NCBI GenBank assembly: GCA_024279865.1
Contig: JAJRRC010000022.1
Location: 124,001-188,000, forward strand
DNA length: 64,000 bases
DNA from: Planctomycetota bacterium
GTDB taxonomy: Bacteria > Planctomycetota > Phycisphaerae > Phycisphaerales > Phycisphaeraceae
Direction of reading: 5' to 3'
Positions 18,556 to 27,385 of the stretch are shown here, in pieces (positions within the stretch are counted from its first letter, which is position 1; each line of letters starts with the position of its first letter). The translations under genes were made by a program, and so were the position numbers. The notes below the pieces were generated by a model that saw only the letters and a list, made by a program, of their open reading frames with translations, was not told the origin of the DNA and did no database searches.

Positions 18556-18628
18556 GGGCCCTTAGCTCAGCGGTTAGAGCTGCGAACTCATAATTCGTCG
18601 GTCGCTGGTTCGAATCCAGCAGGGCCCA
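18556..18628 (+). tRNA. ileX: tRNA-Ile(CAU), lysidine-modified type
   Basis: A full cloverleaf can be drawn: acceptor GGGCCCT/AGGGCCC, D-arm GCTC/GAGC, anticodon stem GCGAA/TTCGT with loop CTCATAA (anticodon CAT), and T-arm GCTGG/CCAGC. No CCA is encoded. A CAU anticodon can be elongator Met, initiator Met or Ile2. The G1-C72 pair excludes the usual initiator. The acceptor, D-arm and GGTCGCTGG segment closely match the known E. coli tRNA-Ile2, so Ile2 is preferred; the alternative is elongator Met. Confidence 0.85.
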
Positions 18629-18663
18629 TTAACGCTTTAAAAAGCACATAATAACTGGCAATA

Positions 18664-19242
18664 TTACATATCCGAAGAATGCCATTCATTTAAAATCACC
18701 TCGGTACATGCCTGAATCTGTTCCTCAGAAAAACCTCTATCTGCAGCAAAAGATATCACACATAAGTCTAGTTCTTTCATGAGAGCATTCACCTCCCCCC
18801 GCATTAAATCCAAGCGATTCAACAAGCGGGCTGCGTCTTGATCATGATAAACAGCAGCATGACTATCAGAACTAGACCGATGAACTAACCAGTTTCTTTG
18901 GTCTAAGAATACTTCAAGCCTTTTCTCTAGCTCTGGTTCAAATAACCCGTCCTTCTTCATTCTCTGAAGAAGATTTCCCAAGGTATATTTTTTGGCTTTT
19001 TCAAGTAACTCGCGAGCTTCTTTTTCGACGGCTTTTTCGTCTAGCTCTTTTCCTTCGTCTAGCTCTTTTCCTTCTTCTTCCTCTTTGCCATTCTTTTGCG
19101 CCTGAGTAACAATAATCCAATATGTAGCAAGAGATCCCTCCAGCACTTGGATTTGCCAAAGAACAAAACCAAGTGCCTTAGAAATTTTTTCTAGCCGCTC
19201 AGCCTGCTGTAGTTTTAAGTTTATATTCATCATTAATGCCAT
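18664..19242 (-). CDS. Uncharacterised protein with HEPN-like Rx4H motif
   Basis: 192 aa, mostly helical and charged, with a short internal duplication (GKELDE twice, residues 58-69). The segment LDQRNWLVHR places R116 and H121 as Rx4H, preceded by a hydrophobic helix. This is the catalytic pattern of HEPN RNases found in toxins and phage-abortion proteins. No other family was recognised. The gene is A/T-richer than its neighbours, has no Shine-Dalgarno, and ends 35 bases from the 3' end of the tRNA gene in opposite orientation. These traits suggest an acquired accessory gene. Starts at 19242, 19233 or 19230 are all possible. Confidence 0.6.
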   Translation of the reverse strand: MALMMNINLKLQQAERLEKISKALGFVLWQIQVLEGSLATYWIIVTQAQKNGKEEEEGKELDEGKELDEKAVEKEARELLEKAKKYTLGNLLQRMKKDGLFEPELEKRLEVFLDQRNWLVHRSSSDSHAAVYHDQDAARLLNRLDLMRGEVNALMKELDLCVISFAADRGFSEEQIQACTEVILNEWHSSDM

Positions 19243-19344
19243 TGTGGATCATGATGAATAACCCCGTCAAGGACCTTAGGCAAATGACAGGCGATCAGGC
19301 TAAAAGCATGAAAACGACAGTTTTATTGTAGGTTGACTTGGAAT

Positions 19345-19752
19345 TTAGCCGTGGGAGCATTTTTTGCCATGGCTACCGGGGGCACTTCCGGGGGCGTGGC
19401 TGGGCAGGGTGCCTGAGGTGGCGGTGATGCGGGATCGGATGCCGCCGCGGCCCTTCCAGTCGGTGGTGATGATGAGCCACTTGGGGGCCATGATCTTGGT
19501 GATGTCGTCACAGATTTGATTGGTGACGGCTTCGTAGAAGATGCCTTCGTTGCGGAAGTCTTGCAGATAGAGCTTGAGACTTTTAAGTTCCACGCACAAT
19601 TTGTCAGGCGTAAACTTTACCGTCACCGTCCCAAAGTCCGGATGACCCGTCACAGGACAGACGCTGGTAAATTCCTCTGCCACATGCTCAATGATGTAAT
19701 CACGCTTGGGCTGAGGATTTTCAAAACATTCTAAGAGGTTGATATCAGGCAT
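19345..19752 (-). CDS. queF: preQ1 synthase (NADPH-dependent 7-cyano-7-deazaguanine reductase)
   Basis: Reduces preQ0 to preQ1 in queuosine synthesis; 135 aa, the short unimodular type. The nucleophilic cysteine is C32 and the proton donor D39 in TSVCPVTGHPDF. The NADPH/substrate motifs ELKSLKLYLQDFRNEGIFYE follow. The last 20 residues (APGSAPGSHGKKCSHG) do not look like the family and are encoded by the CCGGGGGCACTTCCGGGGGC repeat at 19376-19398, so the C-terminus seems to have been rewritten by repeat insertion. Confidence 0.95.
   Translation of the reverse strand: MPDINLLECFENPQPKRDYIIEHVAEEFTSVCPVTGHPDFGTVTVKFTPDKLCVELKSLKLYLQDFRNEGIFYEAVTNQICDDITKIMAPKWLIITTDWKGRGGIRSRITATSGTLPSHAPGSAPGSHGKKCSHG
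19376..19398. repeat. CCGGGGGC repeat at the 3' end of queF
   Basis: Two 12-bp units (ACCGGGGGC, ACTTCCGGGGGC) are read on the minus strand as APGSAPGS inside the last 17 codons of queF. Confidence 0.75.
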
Positions 19753-19770
19753 AGCCGAGAATTATAACAA

Positions 19771-19896
19771 GCGATCAGCCATCAGCTATCAGCTATCAGT
19801 AAGACGGAGAAAAAAACAGGCTCTACGCCCTGCTCTAACCCATCTTGAGCCATCTTCTTCTTGCTGATCGCTAATCGCTGATAGCTGATCGCTTAC
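19771..19896. repeat. Foldback pair of heptamer arrays between queF and gatC
   Basis: The left arm (19771-19800) repeats ATCAGCT-type heptamers and ends in CAGTAAGACGG. The right arm (19850-19896) begins CTTCTTCTTGCTGATCG and repeats the complementary TGATAGC/TGATCGC heptamers. The arms are inverted about a 50-base spacer, so nearly the whole divergent gap could form one long hairpin. Promoters of both genes must lie in or beside it. Confidence 0.75.
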
Positions 19897-19920
19897 GATC
19901 CTGTTATTCTATTGGGTACT

Positions 19921-20229
19921 ATGACACAAATAATCAGCGAAAAAGATGCGAGGCACATGGCCAAACTCAGCCGCCTCAAGCTCAGCGATGAGCAGATTGC
20001 CGACTACACCCAACAGCTCGGCCGGGTGCTGGGGTATATGGATAAGCTCAAGGAACTGGACGTGACGGATGTGGAGCCGATGGCCCATGCGATGGACATG
20101 ACCAATGTGCTTCGGGCAGACGAGCCCGTCGAAGGCTTGAGCGTTGAAGAATCGCTCGCCAATGCACCCGCTCAGTCACCGCCGTTTTTCAAAGTCCCCA
20201 AAGTCCTCGGCGACGCAAGCGGCGCGTAG
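19921..20229 (+). CDS. gatC: Aspartyl/glutamyl-tRNA amidotransferase subunit C
   Basis: 102 aa, full length. The family pattern is clear: a helix-rich N-terminus (ARHMAKLSRLKLSDEQ), LGYMDKLKELDVTDVEPM, LRADEP and the PPFFKVPKV end. It stabilises GatA in the GatCAB complex that makes Gln-tRNA(Gln) or Asn-tRNA(Asn). The ATG at 19921 is preferred over an in-frame TTG at 19912. It is followed by gatA; gatB is not in the window. Confidence 0.95.
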   Translation: MTQIISEKDARHMAKLSRLKLSDEQIADYTQQLGRVLGYMDKLKELDVTDVEPMAHAMDMTNVLRADEPVEGLSVEESLANAPAQSPPFFKVPKVLGDASGA

Positions 20230-20292
20230 TCCCGGTCATCCTTTCTTTGTTCGCCTCTTGCATCTATTTGCCCTGCCCATCAAGGTCCAGCC

Positions 20293-21750
<1,458 letters not shown>

Positions 21751-21775
21751 TCCATACCCCCGGAGTTTTTATTCA

Positions 21776-22744
21776 ATGGCAACCAAAACGCAAAAATACT
21801 TTTTGGGTATTGACCTCGGCGGAACCAATATCATGGCGGGGGTCGTCGATGCTGGGGGCAACGTTCTATCCCGTACCAAAAGAAAAACCCGCTCCAAAAT
21901 TGGACCCCAAGGGGTCATCGACCGAATTACCAATGTCGCCAAAGAAGCGACCCTCATGGCCAAGCTTACGTTCAATGATCTCGCTGGCGTGGGAATCGGC
22001 GTGCCTGGCCCGGTCAACCCGGCCACCGGCACCGTCATCACCGCCAACAATCTACGATGGGACAATATCCCCTTGGCGGACCTGCTTGCACAAAAGATGT
22101 CCTATAAAGGGCCCATTGCCGTGGACAATGATGTGAACGTAGGCACGTGGGGTGAATTCAAGGCCGGGGCTGGCAAACCATTTCATGATGTCATGGGCGT
22201 GTTCATCGGCACGGGCATTGGCGGCGGCTTGGTCCTCAACAAAAAACTCTATCACGGCCACTTCAACAGTGCCGGGGAAATCGGACTGACCCTACTGATG
22301 CCCAACGCGCAACTGGGACGGCGCACCCTTGAAGACATGGCCAGCCGGACCTCCATGGCCCGACTGATCACCCAACTCATCGAGGCCAACCATCCCAGCA
22401 TGATCACCGAATTAACCAATGGGAAACTCGATGGCATTCGCTCTAAAATTATTTACCAGGCTATCGAAGCCAAAGATCAAGTTGTTTGCCGCGTGGTCCG
22501 TGAAGCTTGTCAATACGTCGGCGTGTCCATTGCGAACATGGTGACCATGCTCAGCTTGCCCTGCGTGATCATCGGAGGCGGACTCACCGAAGCCTTGGGC
22601 GACACTGTGATCGACTGGGTCAGAGAATCTTTTGACGATGCGGTCTACCCTGAACATCTCAAAAAATGCAAAATCATTGAGGCGGCCCTTGGTGATGACG
22701 CGGGCCTCGTCGGAGCTGCCTTGCTTGCCCAAGCAGCCCAGTAA
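21776..22744 (+). CDS. ROK family sugar kinase (glucokinase-like)
   Basis: 323 aa. The ATP-binding N-terminus (FLGIDLGGTNIMAGVVD), catalytic region (VDNDVNVGTWGEF) and GTGIGGGLVLN loop define the ROK family, which usually phosphorylates glucose, fructose or N-acyl sugars. The usual zinc-binding CGxxGC motif after the active-site histidine is replaced by NAQLGRRTLEDMASR, so the structural zinc site appears to be lost. A GGAG Shine-Dalgarno, in a CCCCCGGAG tract, precedes the ATG at 21776; a long upstream in-frame extension overlaps gatA and is spurious. Confidence 0.88.
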   Translation: MATKTQKYFLGIDLGGTNIMAGVVDAGGNVLSRTKRKTRSKIGPQGVIDRITNVAKEATLMAKLTFNDLAGVGIGVPGPVNPATGTVITANNLRWDNIPLADLLAQKMSYKGPIAVDNDVNVGTWGEFKAGAGKPFHDVMGVFIGTGIGGGLVLNKKLYHGHFNSAGEIGLTLLMPNAQLGRRTLEDMASRTSMARLITQLIEANHPSMITELTNGKLDGIRSKIIYQAIEAKDQVVCRVVREACQYVGVSIANMVTMLSLPCVIIGGGLTEALGDTVIDWVRESFDDAVYPEHLKKCKIIEAALGDDAGLVGAALLAQAAQ

Positions 22745-22853
22745 ACCCTTCTTCAATGGGCAAATACCCTTTAGGGTAAGTCACCCAAAAAATAATGATT
22801 TTTAGAAAAAAAACGCATTAGGTCTTGATTAATAGACCCATTTCACTAAAAAT

Positions 22854-22959
22854 TTGGAGAGAAGCACGTTTCTAAGCCGATTTGTGTCCTATACACCTTG
22901 CTTTCTCCCCTCCGCCCCGTTGTCGCTTCGGTGACAGCGGGGTTTTTACATCTCTCCAA
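22854..22959 (+). promoter_or_regulatory. Structured intergenic region upstream of pntAA
   Basis: TTGGAGAGA (22854-22862) is complementary to TCTCTCCAA (22951-22959), enclosing about 90 bases that include the terminator hairpin at 22915-22947. Further small hairpins lie upstream (GGTCT/AGACC at 22821-22839). It may be a leader RNA of the pnt operon or simply a terminator region. Confidence 0.35.
22915..22947 (+). terminator. Intrinsic terminator between ROK gene and pntAA
   Basis: A 10-bp stem (CCCCGTTGTC with GACAGCGGGG, one G-T pair) with loop GCTTCGGT is followed by TTTTT. It stands 170 bases after the ROK stop codon and 74 bases before pntAA. Confidence 0.8.
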
Positions 22960-23020
22960 TTGGCAGTCCTTCCCAATTACATTAAAGTAATATAAATATT
23001 GTATTTAAGGGACCAAAGCC

Positions 23021-24169
23021 ATGAAGATCATCATTCCCAATCAAACGCAGGACAATGAAAACCGCGTTGCCATTGATCCTTCTGCCGTCAAAAAGCTCAT
23101 TGCCCTTGGTTGTGATGTGGTGATTGCTGCTGATGCAGGAGCCAAAACCTATTATCCAGATCAAGCCTACATCGACCAAGGTGCTACCGTCGCCACGGGA
23201 GAAGCCTTTGCCAAAGCATGGGCCGAGGCAGATATTCTCATCACGCTACACATGCCTGAACCTGAGCAGTTAAAGCAAATCAGGTCGGGCGCGATTCTCA
23301 TGGGCATGCTTGCACCTCTGTCGCACCACGATCAAATGCGTCAACTCCTAGATGGCCACGTCACGGTGTTCAGCATGGAATTTGTCCCACGCATCAGCCG
23401 AGCCCAAGCGATGGACGTACTCAGTTCCCAAGCGAACATCGGCGGATACATGGCCGTCATTCGTGGCACGCAATCCTGCCCGAAAATGATGCCCATGATG
23501 ATCACCGCAGCAGGCACCATTGCCCCCTCCAAAGTATTCATTCTCGGCGCGGGAGTTGCGGGCCTTCAAGCCATCGCCACCGCCAAACGACTCGGTGCTG
23601 TCGTCGAAGCGTATGACGTTCGCCCTGAAGTTGAAGAACAGGTCAAAAGCCTCGGCGGACGGTTTGTAAAATTGCCCACCACCCGTGACGATGCCTCCGC
23701 CGCCGGCGGGTACGCCAAAGAACAGACCGATGAAGACCGACAAAAACAAATCGAACTAATGACCAAACACGTTGCAGGCGCTGACATCGTCATCACCACC
23801 GCAGCCCTCTTTGGCAAAGCGCCCCCACTACTGATCCCCAATGACATGCTCGCCCAAATGGCGCCCGGCAGCGTCGTCGTCGACATGGCCGCAGACCCAA
23901 CCGTCGGACGAGGTAACTGCGAAGCAACCCAGCCCGGCAGCGTCATCGTCACCGATCACGGCATAACCATCGACGGCACACTGAACCTGCCCGGCCTCGC
24001 CCCCGTCCATAGCAGCCAAATGTACGCCAACAACATGCTCGCATTCCTACGCGAAATCATCAAAGAAAAGACGATCACCTTAAACCTCGAAGATGATGTT
24101 CAACGGGGGGCCTGCATCGCTCATGATGGTGAACTCACAAACGAACTTGTTAAAAATGCCCTTGCTTAA
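23021..24169 (+). CDS. pntAA: NAD(P) transhydrogenase subunit alpha part 1
   Basis: NAD(H)-binding domain I of proton-translocating transhydrogenase; 382 aa. The N-terminus MKIIIPNQTQDNENRVAIDP, the RQD-loop region and the Rossmann motif VFILGAGVAGLQAIATAKRLGA are conserved. Soluble on the cytoplasmic side, it forms the heteromer with PntAB and PntB, which follow. The three-gene split type is common in bacteria outside Enterobacteria. An AGGGA Shine-Dalgarno precedes the ATG. Confidence 0.96.
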   Translation: MKIIIPNQTQDNENRVAIDPSAVKKLIALGCDVVIAADAGAKTYYPDQAYIDQGATVATGEAFAKAWAEADILITLHMPEPEQLKQIRSGAILMGMLAPLSHHDQMRQLLDGHVTVFSMEFVPRISRAQAMDVLSSQANIGGYMAVIRGTQSCPKMMPMMITAAGTIAPSKVFILGAGVAGLQAIATAKRLGAVVEAYDVRPEVEEQVKSLGGRFVKLPTTRDDASAAGGYAKEQTDEDRQKQIELMTKHVAGADIVITTAALFGKAPPLLIPNDMLAQMAPGSVVVDMAADPTVGRGNCEATQPGSVIVTDHGITIDGTLNLPGLAPVHSSQMYANNMLAFLREIIKEKTITLNLEDDVQRGACIAHDGELTNELVKNALA

Positions 24170-24208
24170 AACTTAAAACTTGAAATTTAAAATGGAAAGG
24201 TTTTTCCT

Positions 24209-24496
24209 ATGGACCCTTTTGTAACCAGCGTCATTGTTTTTGTCTTGGCGATCTTCATCGGCTTTGAAGTCATCACCAAAGTCCCCTCGGCACTACATAC
24301 CCCACTGATGAGCGGTTCCAATGCCATCAGTGGTATCACCCTCGTCGGCGCGCTCATGGCCTCGATGAATGATGATTTCCAAACCCTTGGCGTCATCCTC
24401 GGAACACTCGCGGTCGTCTTTGCCACCATCAATGTCATCGGCGGCTACGTCGTCACCAACCGCATGCTCAAAATGTTCGACTCCCGCAAAAGCTAG
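24209..24496 (+). CDS. pntAB: NAD(P) transhydrogenase subunit alpha part 2
   Basis: 95 aa with three hydrophobic segments (FVTSVIVFVLAIFIGFEVI, GITLVGALMASM, FQTLGVILGTLAVVFATINVIGGYVV). This is the short membrane part of the alpha subunit in split transhydrogenases. The motif STPLMSGSNAISG-like stretch (HTPLMSGSNAISGI) is diagnostic. A C15 homopolymer begins at the base after its stop codon. Confidence 0.96.
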   Translation: MDPFVTSVIVFVLAIFIGFEVITKVPSALHTPLMSGSNAISGITLVGALMASMNDDFQTLGVILGTLAVVFATINVIGGYVVTNRMLKMFDSRKS

Positions 24497-24511
24497 CCCC
24501 CCCCCCCCCCC
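24497..24511. repeat. C15 homopolymer immediately after pntAB
   Basis: Fifteen consecutive C residues begin directly after the TAG stop and run into CGGAAGC, matching the CCCCCGGAAG core of the dispersed repeat. It is an unusually long homopolymer between two operon genes and a likely hypermutable site. Confidence 0.85.
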
Positions 24512-24627
24512 GGAAGCTGGGCATTCGATAAAGCCCGGCCTGTTGGGGAATTGCCCCTTTGTTTTTTCTGCCAAAAACCAGCCCCCCTTAACTTGCTCAT
24601 ATTAAAAGATTAAAGATTGGTTTCGTT

Positions 24628-26160
24628 ATGCTTAATACCACACTGGCTCTCAGTCCTGATGACATTATGAATCTGCTGTACCTCACCGCGGCGGTTTTGT
24701 TTATCGTCGGCCTCAAACTCCTGTCTAGCATCAAAACCGCCCGACGAGGCAACCTCATCTCCGCATTGGGGATGCTCCTCGCCTGTGCGGTCACCCTTGC
24801 CAAACTCACCGGGCCAACCTTGGGAAGCCTTGCGTGGATCGGTGCAGCCGTCGCAGTAGGAACGATCTGTGGCCTCTTGCTCGCATTAAAAACCCCCATG
24901 ACTGGCATGCCTCAGATGGTTGCCCTGCTTAACGGCTTTGGCGGCATTGCCTCCTTGCTCGTAGCGACAGCAGACTACCACGGCCGCTTTGCACGCACGA
25001 TCCAAACATTTGGGAGCGATGCCCTCGCTGAAACCAAACGCCAGTTCTACACCCAAACCTGGGTCTGGGACAGTAACCTCGCCATCGGACTAACCGTCCT
25101 TGTCGGAGGCATCACCTTTACGGGCAGCCTTGTCGCCTTCGGCAAACTCCAAGGACTCTCCATCACCCCCACCCGACCGATCCAATTCTTCGGCCAAAAA
25201 TTCCTCATCGGACTCGGACTCCTCGCTTGCCTTGCTCTAGCCATTGCACCGTTGGTGGTCTTTGAATCACCACTCACAGCCGACTTGTCCGACCTCGTCA
25301 ACCATGCCCACCAATTCAACTGGTTCATCATTGCCATCTGCGTCATTTCTCTACTACTGGGAATCCTTTTGGTCATCGGCATCGGCGGTGCGGACATGCC
25401 CGTGGTGGTCTCACTTCTTAATAGTTACTCAGGCATTGCCGCAGCCATGGCAGGATTTGCCCTGCGAAACCAAGCACTCATCATCACCGGCGCACTCGTC
25501 GGTGCATCGGGTATTATCCTCACCAACATCATGTGCAAAGCCATGAACCGGTCCCTCGCCAATGTCCTGTTCGGCGGCGTAGGCGGGGCCCCCAAAGCAG
25601 GTAGCTCCAGCAGCGGTAAAATCACCGGAACCGCCCGTGAAATGACCGCTGAAGACGTGGCCATCCAACTTGATGCTGCCAGCCAAGTCATCGTCGTCCC
25701 AGGCTATGGCATGGCCGTCGCTCAAGCCCAGCACGGCGTGGCTGAACTGGGCAAAGCCCTTGAAGACCGTGGTGTTACCGTGAAATACGCGATCCATCCC
25801 GTGGCCGGCCGCATGCCCGGGCACATGAACGTCTTGCTCGCTGAAGCGAATGTTCCTTATGAACAGCTCTGTGACCTTGAACAGATTAACCCTGAATTTG
25901 AGCAAACTGACGTGGTCCTGGTCATTGGCGCCAACGATGTGACCAACCCCGCAGCCCGTCATGCAACGGAGAGTCCGATCTATGGCATGCCGATTCTGAA
26001 CGTCGATCAAGCTCGCTCGGTGGTGGTCATTAAGCGAAGCCTCAACCCAGGCTTTGCAGGCATTCAAAATGAACTCTATTTCCAACCCAACTGTGGCATG
26101 CTCTTCGGCGATGGCAAAGCCATGGTCAATGCCTTGATCACAGCGTTGGCTGAAATTTAA
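24628..26160 (+). CDS. pntB: NAD(P) transhydrogenase subunit beta
   Basis: 510 aa with an N-terminal membrane domain of about eight to nine segments and a C-terminal NADP(H)-binding domain III. Motifs are KTPMTGMPQMVALLNGFGG, GADMPVVVSLLNSYSG, and the NADP site VPGYGMAVAQAQHGV with GANDVTNPAA. It couples proton entry to NADPH formation. The 131-base gap after pntAB, with its poly-C tract, is unusual for this operon, and no Shine-Dalgarno is obvious. Confidence 0.96.
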   Translation: MLNTTLALSPDDIMNLLYLTAAVLFIVGLKLLSSIKTARRGNLISALGMLLACAVTLAKLTGPTLGSLAWIGAAVAVGTICGLLLALKTPMTGMPQMVALLNGFGGIASLLVATADYHGRFARTIQTFGSDALAETKRQFYTQTWVWDSNLAIGLTVLVGGITFTGSLVAFGKLQGLSITPTRPIQFFGQKFLIGLGLLACLALAIAPLVVFESPLTADLSDLVNHAHQFNWFIIAICVISLLLGILLVIGIGGADMPVVVSLLNSYSGIAAAMAGFALRNQALIITGALVGASGIILTNIMCKAMNRSLANVLFGGVGGAPKAGSSSSGKITGTAREMTAEDVAIQLDAASQVIVVPGYGMAVAQAQHGVAELGKALEDRGVTVKYAIHPVAGRMPGHMNVLLAEANVPYEQLCDLEQINPEFEQTDVVLVIGANDVTNPAARHATESPIYGMPILNVDQARSVVVIKRSLNPGFAGIQNELYFQPNCGMLFGDGKAMVNALITALAEI

Positions 26161-26250
26161 GACGCGCCCCCGCGAACGCTGTTAGCGTGTGGCTATTTTT
26201 CAAACGACCCACCTCGTCAGAGGCGGTAAAAAATGATGCCATTTTCTCCA
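26161..26250 (+). mobile_element. Truncated copy of the 115-bp foldback element
   Basis: From GACGCGCCCCCGCG it carries the central hairpin (AACGC TGTTA GCGTG), the GGCTATTTTTCAAACGACCC segment and the right terminal repeat (CGGTAAAAAATGATGCCATTTT). The left terminal repeat is missing; the element starts right after the pntB stop codon. It aligns with full copies at 35945 and 63567. Confidence 0.75.
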
Positions 26251-26261
26251 GGGTGCCATGC

Positions 26262-26339
26262 CTTTCATTTACCGAAAGGGACAAGTCACACTGGGGGACT
26301 TCCGGGGGGCTTTCATTTACCGAAAGGGGCAAGTCGCAC
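26262..26339. repeat. Direct repeat of 30 bp around the fmdB stop codon
   Basis: Two 30-base copies (26262-26291 and 26310-26339) with two mismatches start with CTTTCATTTACCGAAAGGG and are offset by 48 bases. A GGGGGACTTCCGGGGGG unit lies between them. The copy at 26310 contains the fmdB stop codon, and each copy holds a small CCTTTC/GAAAGG hairpin. Confidence 0.85.
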
Positions 26340-26538
26340 CGGGATCGCCACAGCTTCCACAACCGCCCATGGGCATGGGGTCCGGCTGCCCAGACCCCGC
26401 AGAGAAAACGCTATGCACCCGTGCGGTCTGATCGTGGCCACATGCTTCACACGCCATTGGCTCATCTGCCGCAGCCATGGAACGGATCACTTCGGTCAAC
26501 TCATGACATTTTTCACAACGGTATTCGTAAATAGGCAC
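26317..26538 (-). CDS. FmdB-type putative regulatory zinc ribbon protein
   Basis: 73 aa beginning with the family-typical (V/M)PIYEYRCEKC. Starting at the GTG at 26538 gives this exact N-terminus, and a GGAG Shine-Dalgarno lies upstream on the minus strand. Zinc ligands are C8, C11, C30 and C33. The tail is Gly/Cys rich (GGCGSCGDPGATC). Members are small cytoplasmic zinc ribbons of unclear function. Its 3' end lies within a tandem duplication. Confidence 0.88.
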   Translation of the reverse strand: MPIYEYRCEKCHELTEVIRSMAAADEPMACEACGHDQTARVHSVFSAGSGQPDPMPMGGCGSCGDPGATCPFR

Positions 26539-26689
26539 CAGACAACTCCTTGGTGAACGCAATCACTTCACAAAATCAACGTGACGAATTGTAGGAGCAG
26601 AACCCTAACCCAGCAAACATTTGCCACGGCTTGAGCTTCAATAAACCTAACTTTTATTTTAATTTGGATGCCACGCAGTAACGCCCCAA

Positions 26690-27328
26690 TCATCGCAACC
26701 GAATCTGCCAAGGCTGGACCGGCTTCACAATGACCTTGTTTTCAATGCGGGTGGCCACGATGCGGCGTTGGTGACGGCCATCAATGCGGCGGTCGATGCG
26801 GCGATCAATTCGCTGGCTCATCAAAGCGGGATTGGCAACCCTATTCCCAGCAGCACTTACGTGGGTTGCGAGGGGGGAGGTCAGGACTTGATTCATATCT
26901 GGGCTGAGGATAAAAACCGTGTTGGCTGGGATGGTTTCTAGAAAGAGGCCGTCTCGTTTGGAAGATACGTTTTGGGCGAATTCTTGTTTTTTGCCTTTGG
27001 ATTGTTTGATCGGAACCCAATAGTTGGGCTGATCCATTTGAGCGGTCACGCCGGGCGAAACGCGATAGAAGGCTTCGGATCGGGTGCGGCTGGTCAGTGG
27101 GTTGGCTCCGCCGAGCTGTTGCAGTTGCCTGACTCTTTCTCGAGGCACTGCAAACAAGGATGTATGTTCACCATTGGAACGCAACCCTTGAGTCAGTTGA
27201 CGAGAACTACGGCTAAGCAGGTCCAAGTCGCCAACGCCTTGATCCACGGGTCTACCTTGGATCGCTTGTGCCATAACAATGGTGGAGAAAAAACTTCCGA
27301 CAATCAGGATAATCAAAGAGATTCGCAT
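26690..27328 (-). CDS. Exported protein of unknown function
   Basis: 212 aa with a signal peptide (LIILIVGSFFSTIVMAQA). The body is basic and contains a short Arg/Ile/Asp repeat (QRIDRRIDRRIDGRHQRRI) near the C-terminus. No domain was recognised. It diverges from the MoxR gene across about 45-57 bases. Confidence 0.65.
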   Translation of the reverse strand: MRISLIILIVGSFFSTIVMAQAIQGRPVDQGVGDLDLLSRSSRQLTQGLRSNGEHTSLFAVPRERVRQLQQLGGANPLTSRTRSEAFYRVSPGVTAQMDQPNYWVPIKQSKGKKQEFAQNVSSKRDGLFLETIPANTVFILSPDMNQVLTSPLATHVSAAGNRVANPALMSQRIDRRIDRRIDGRHQRRIVATRIENKVIVKPVQPWQIRLR

Positions 27329-27385
27329 ACTTAAGATTATCGGCTCATTCGCCTGTCAAGGCTGAATTTGGGTATGCTAGCCGGT

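Noticed and set aside
18556-18628. Initiator tRNA-fMet
   Set aside because: The first acceptor pair is G-C, not the unpaired C-A typical of bacterial initiators, and the D-arm matches tRNA-Ile2.
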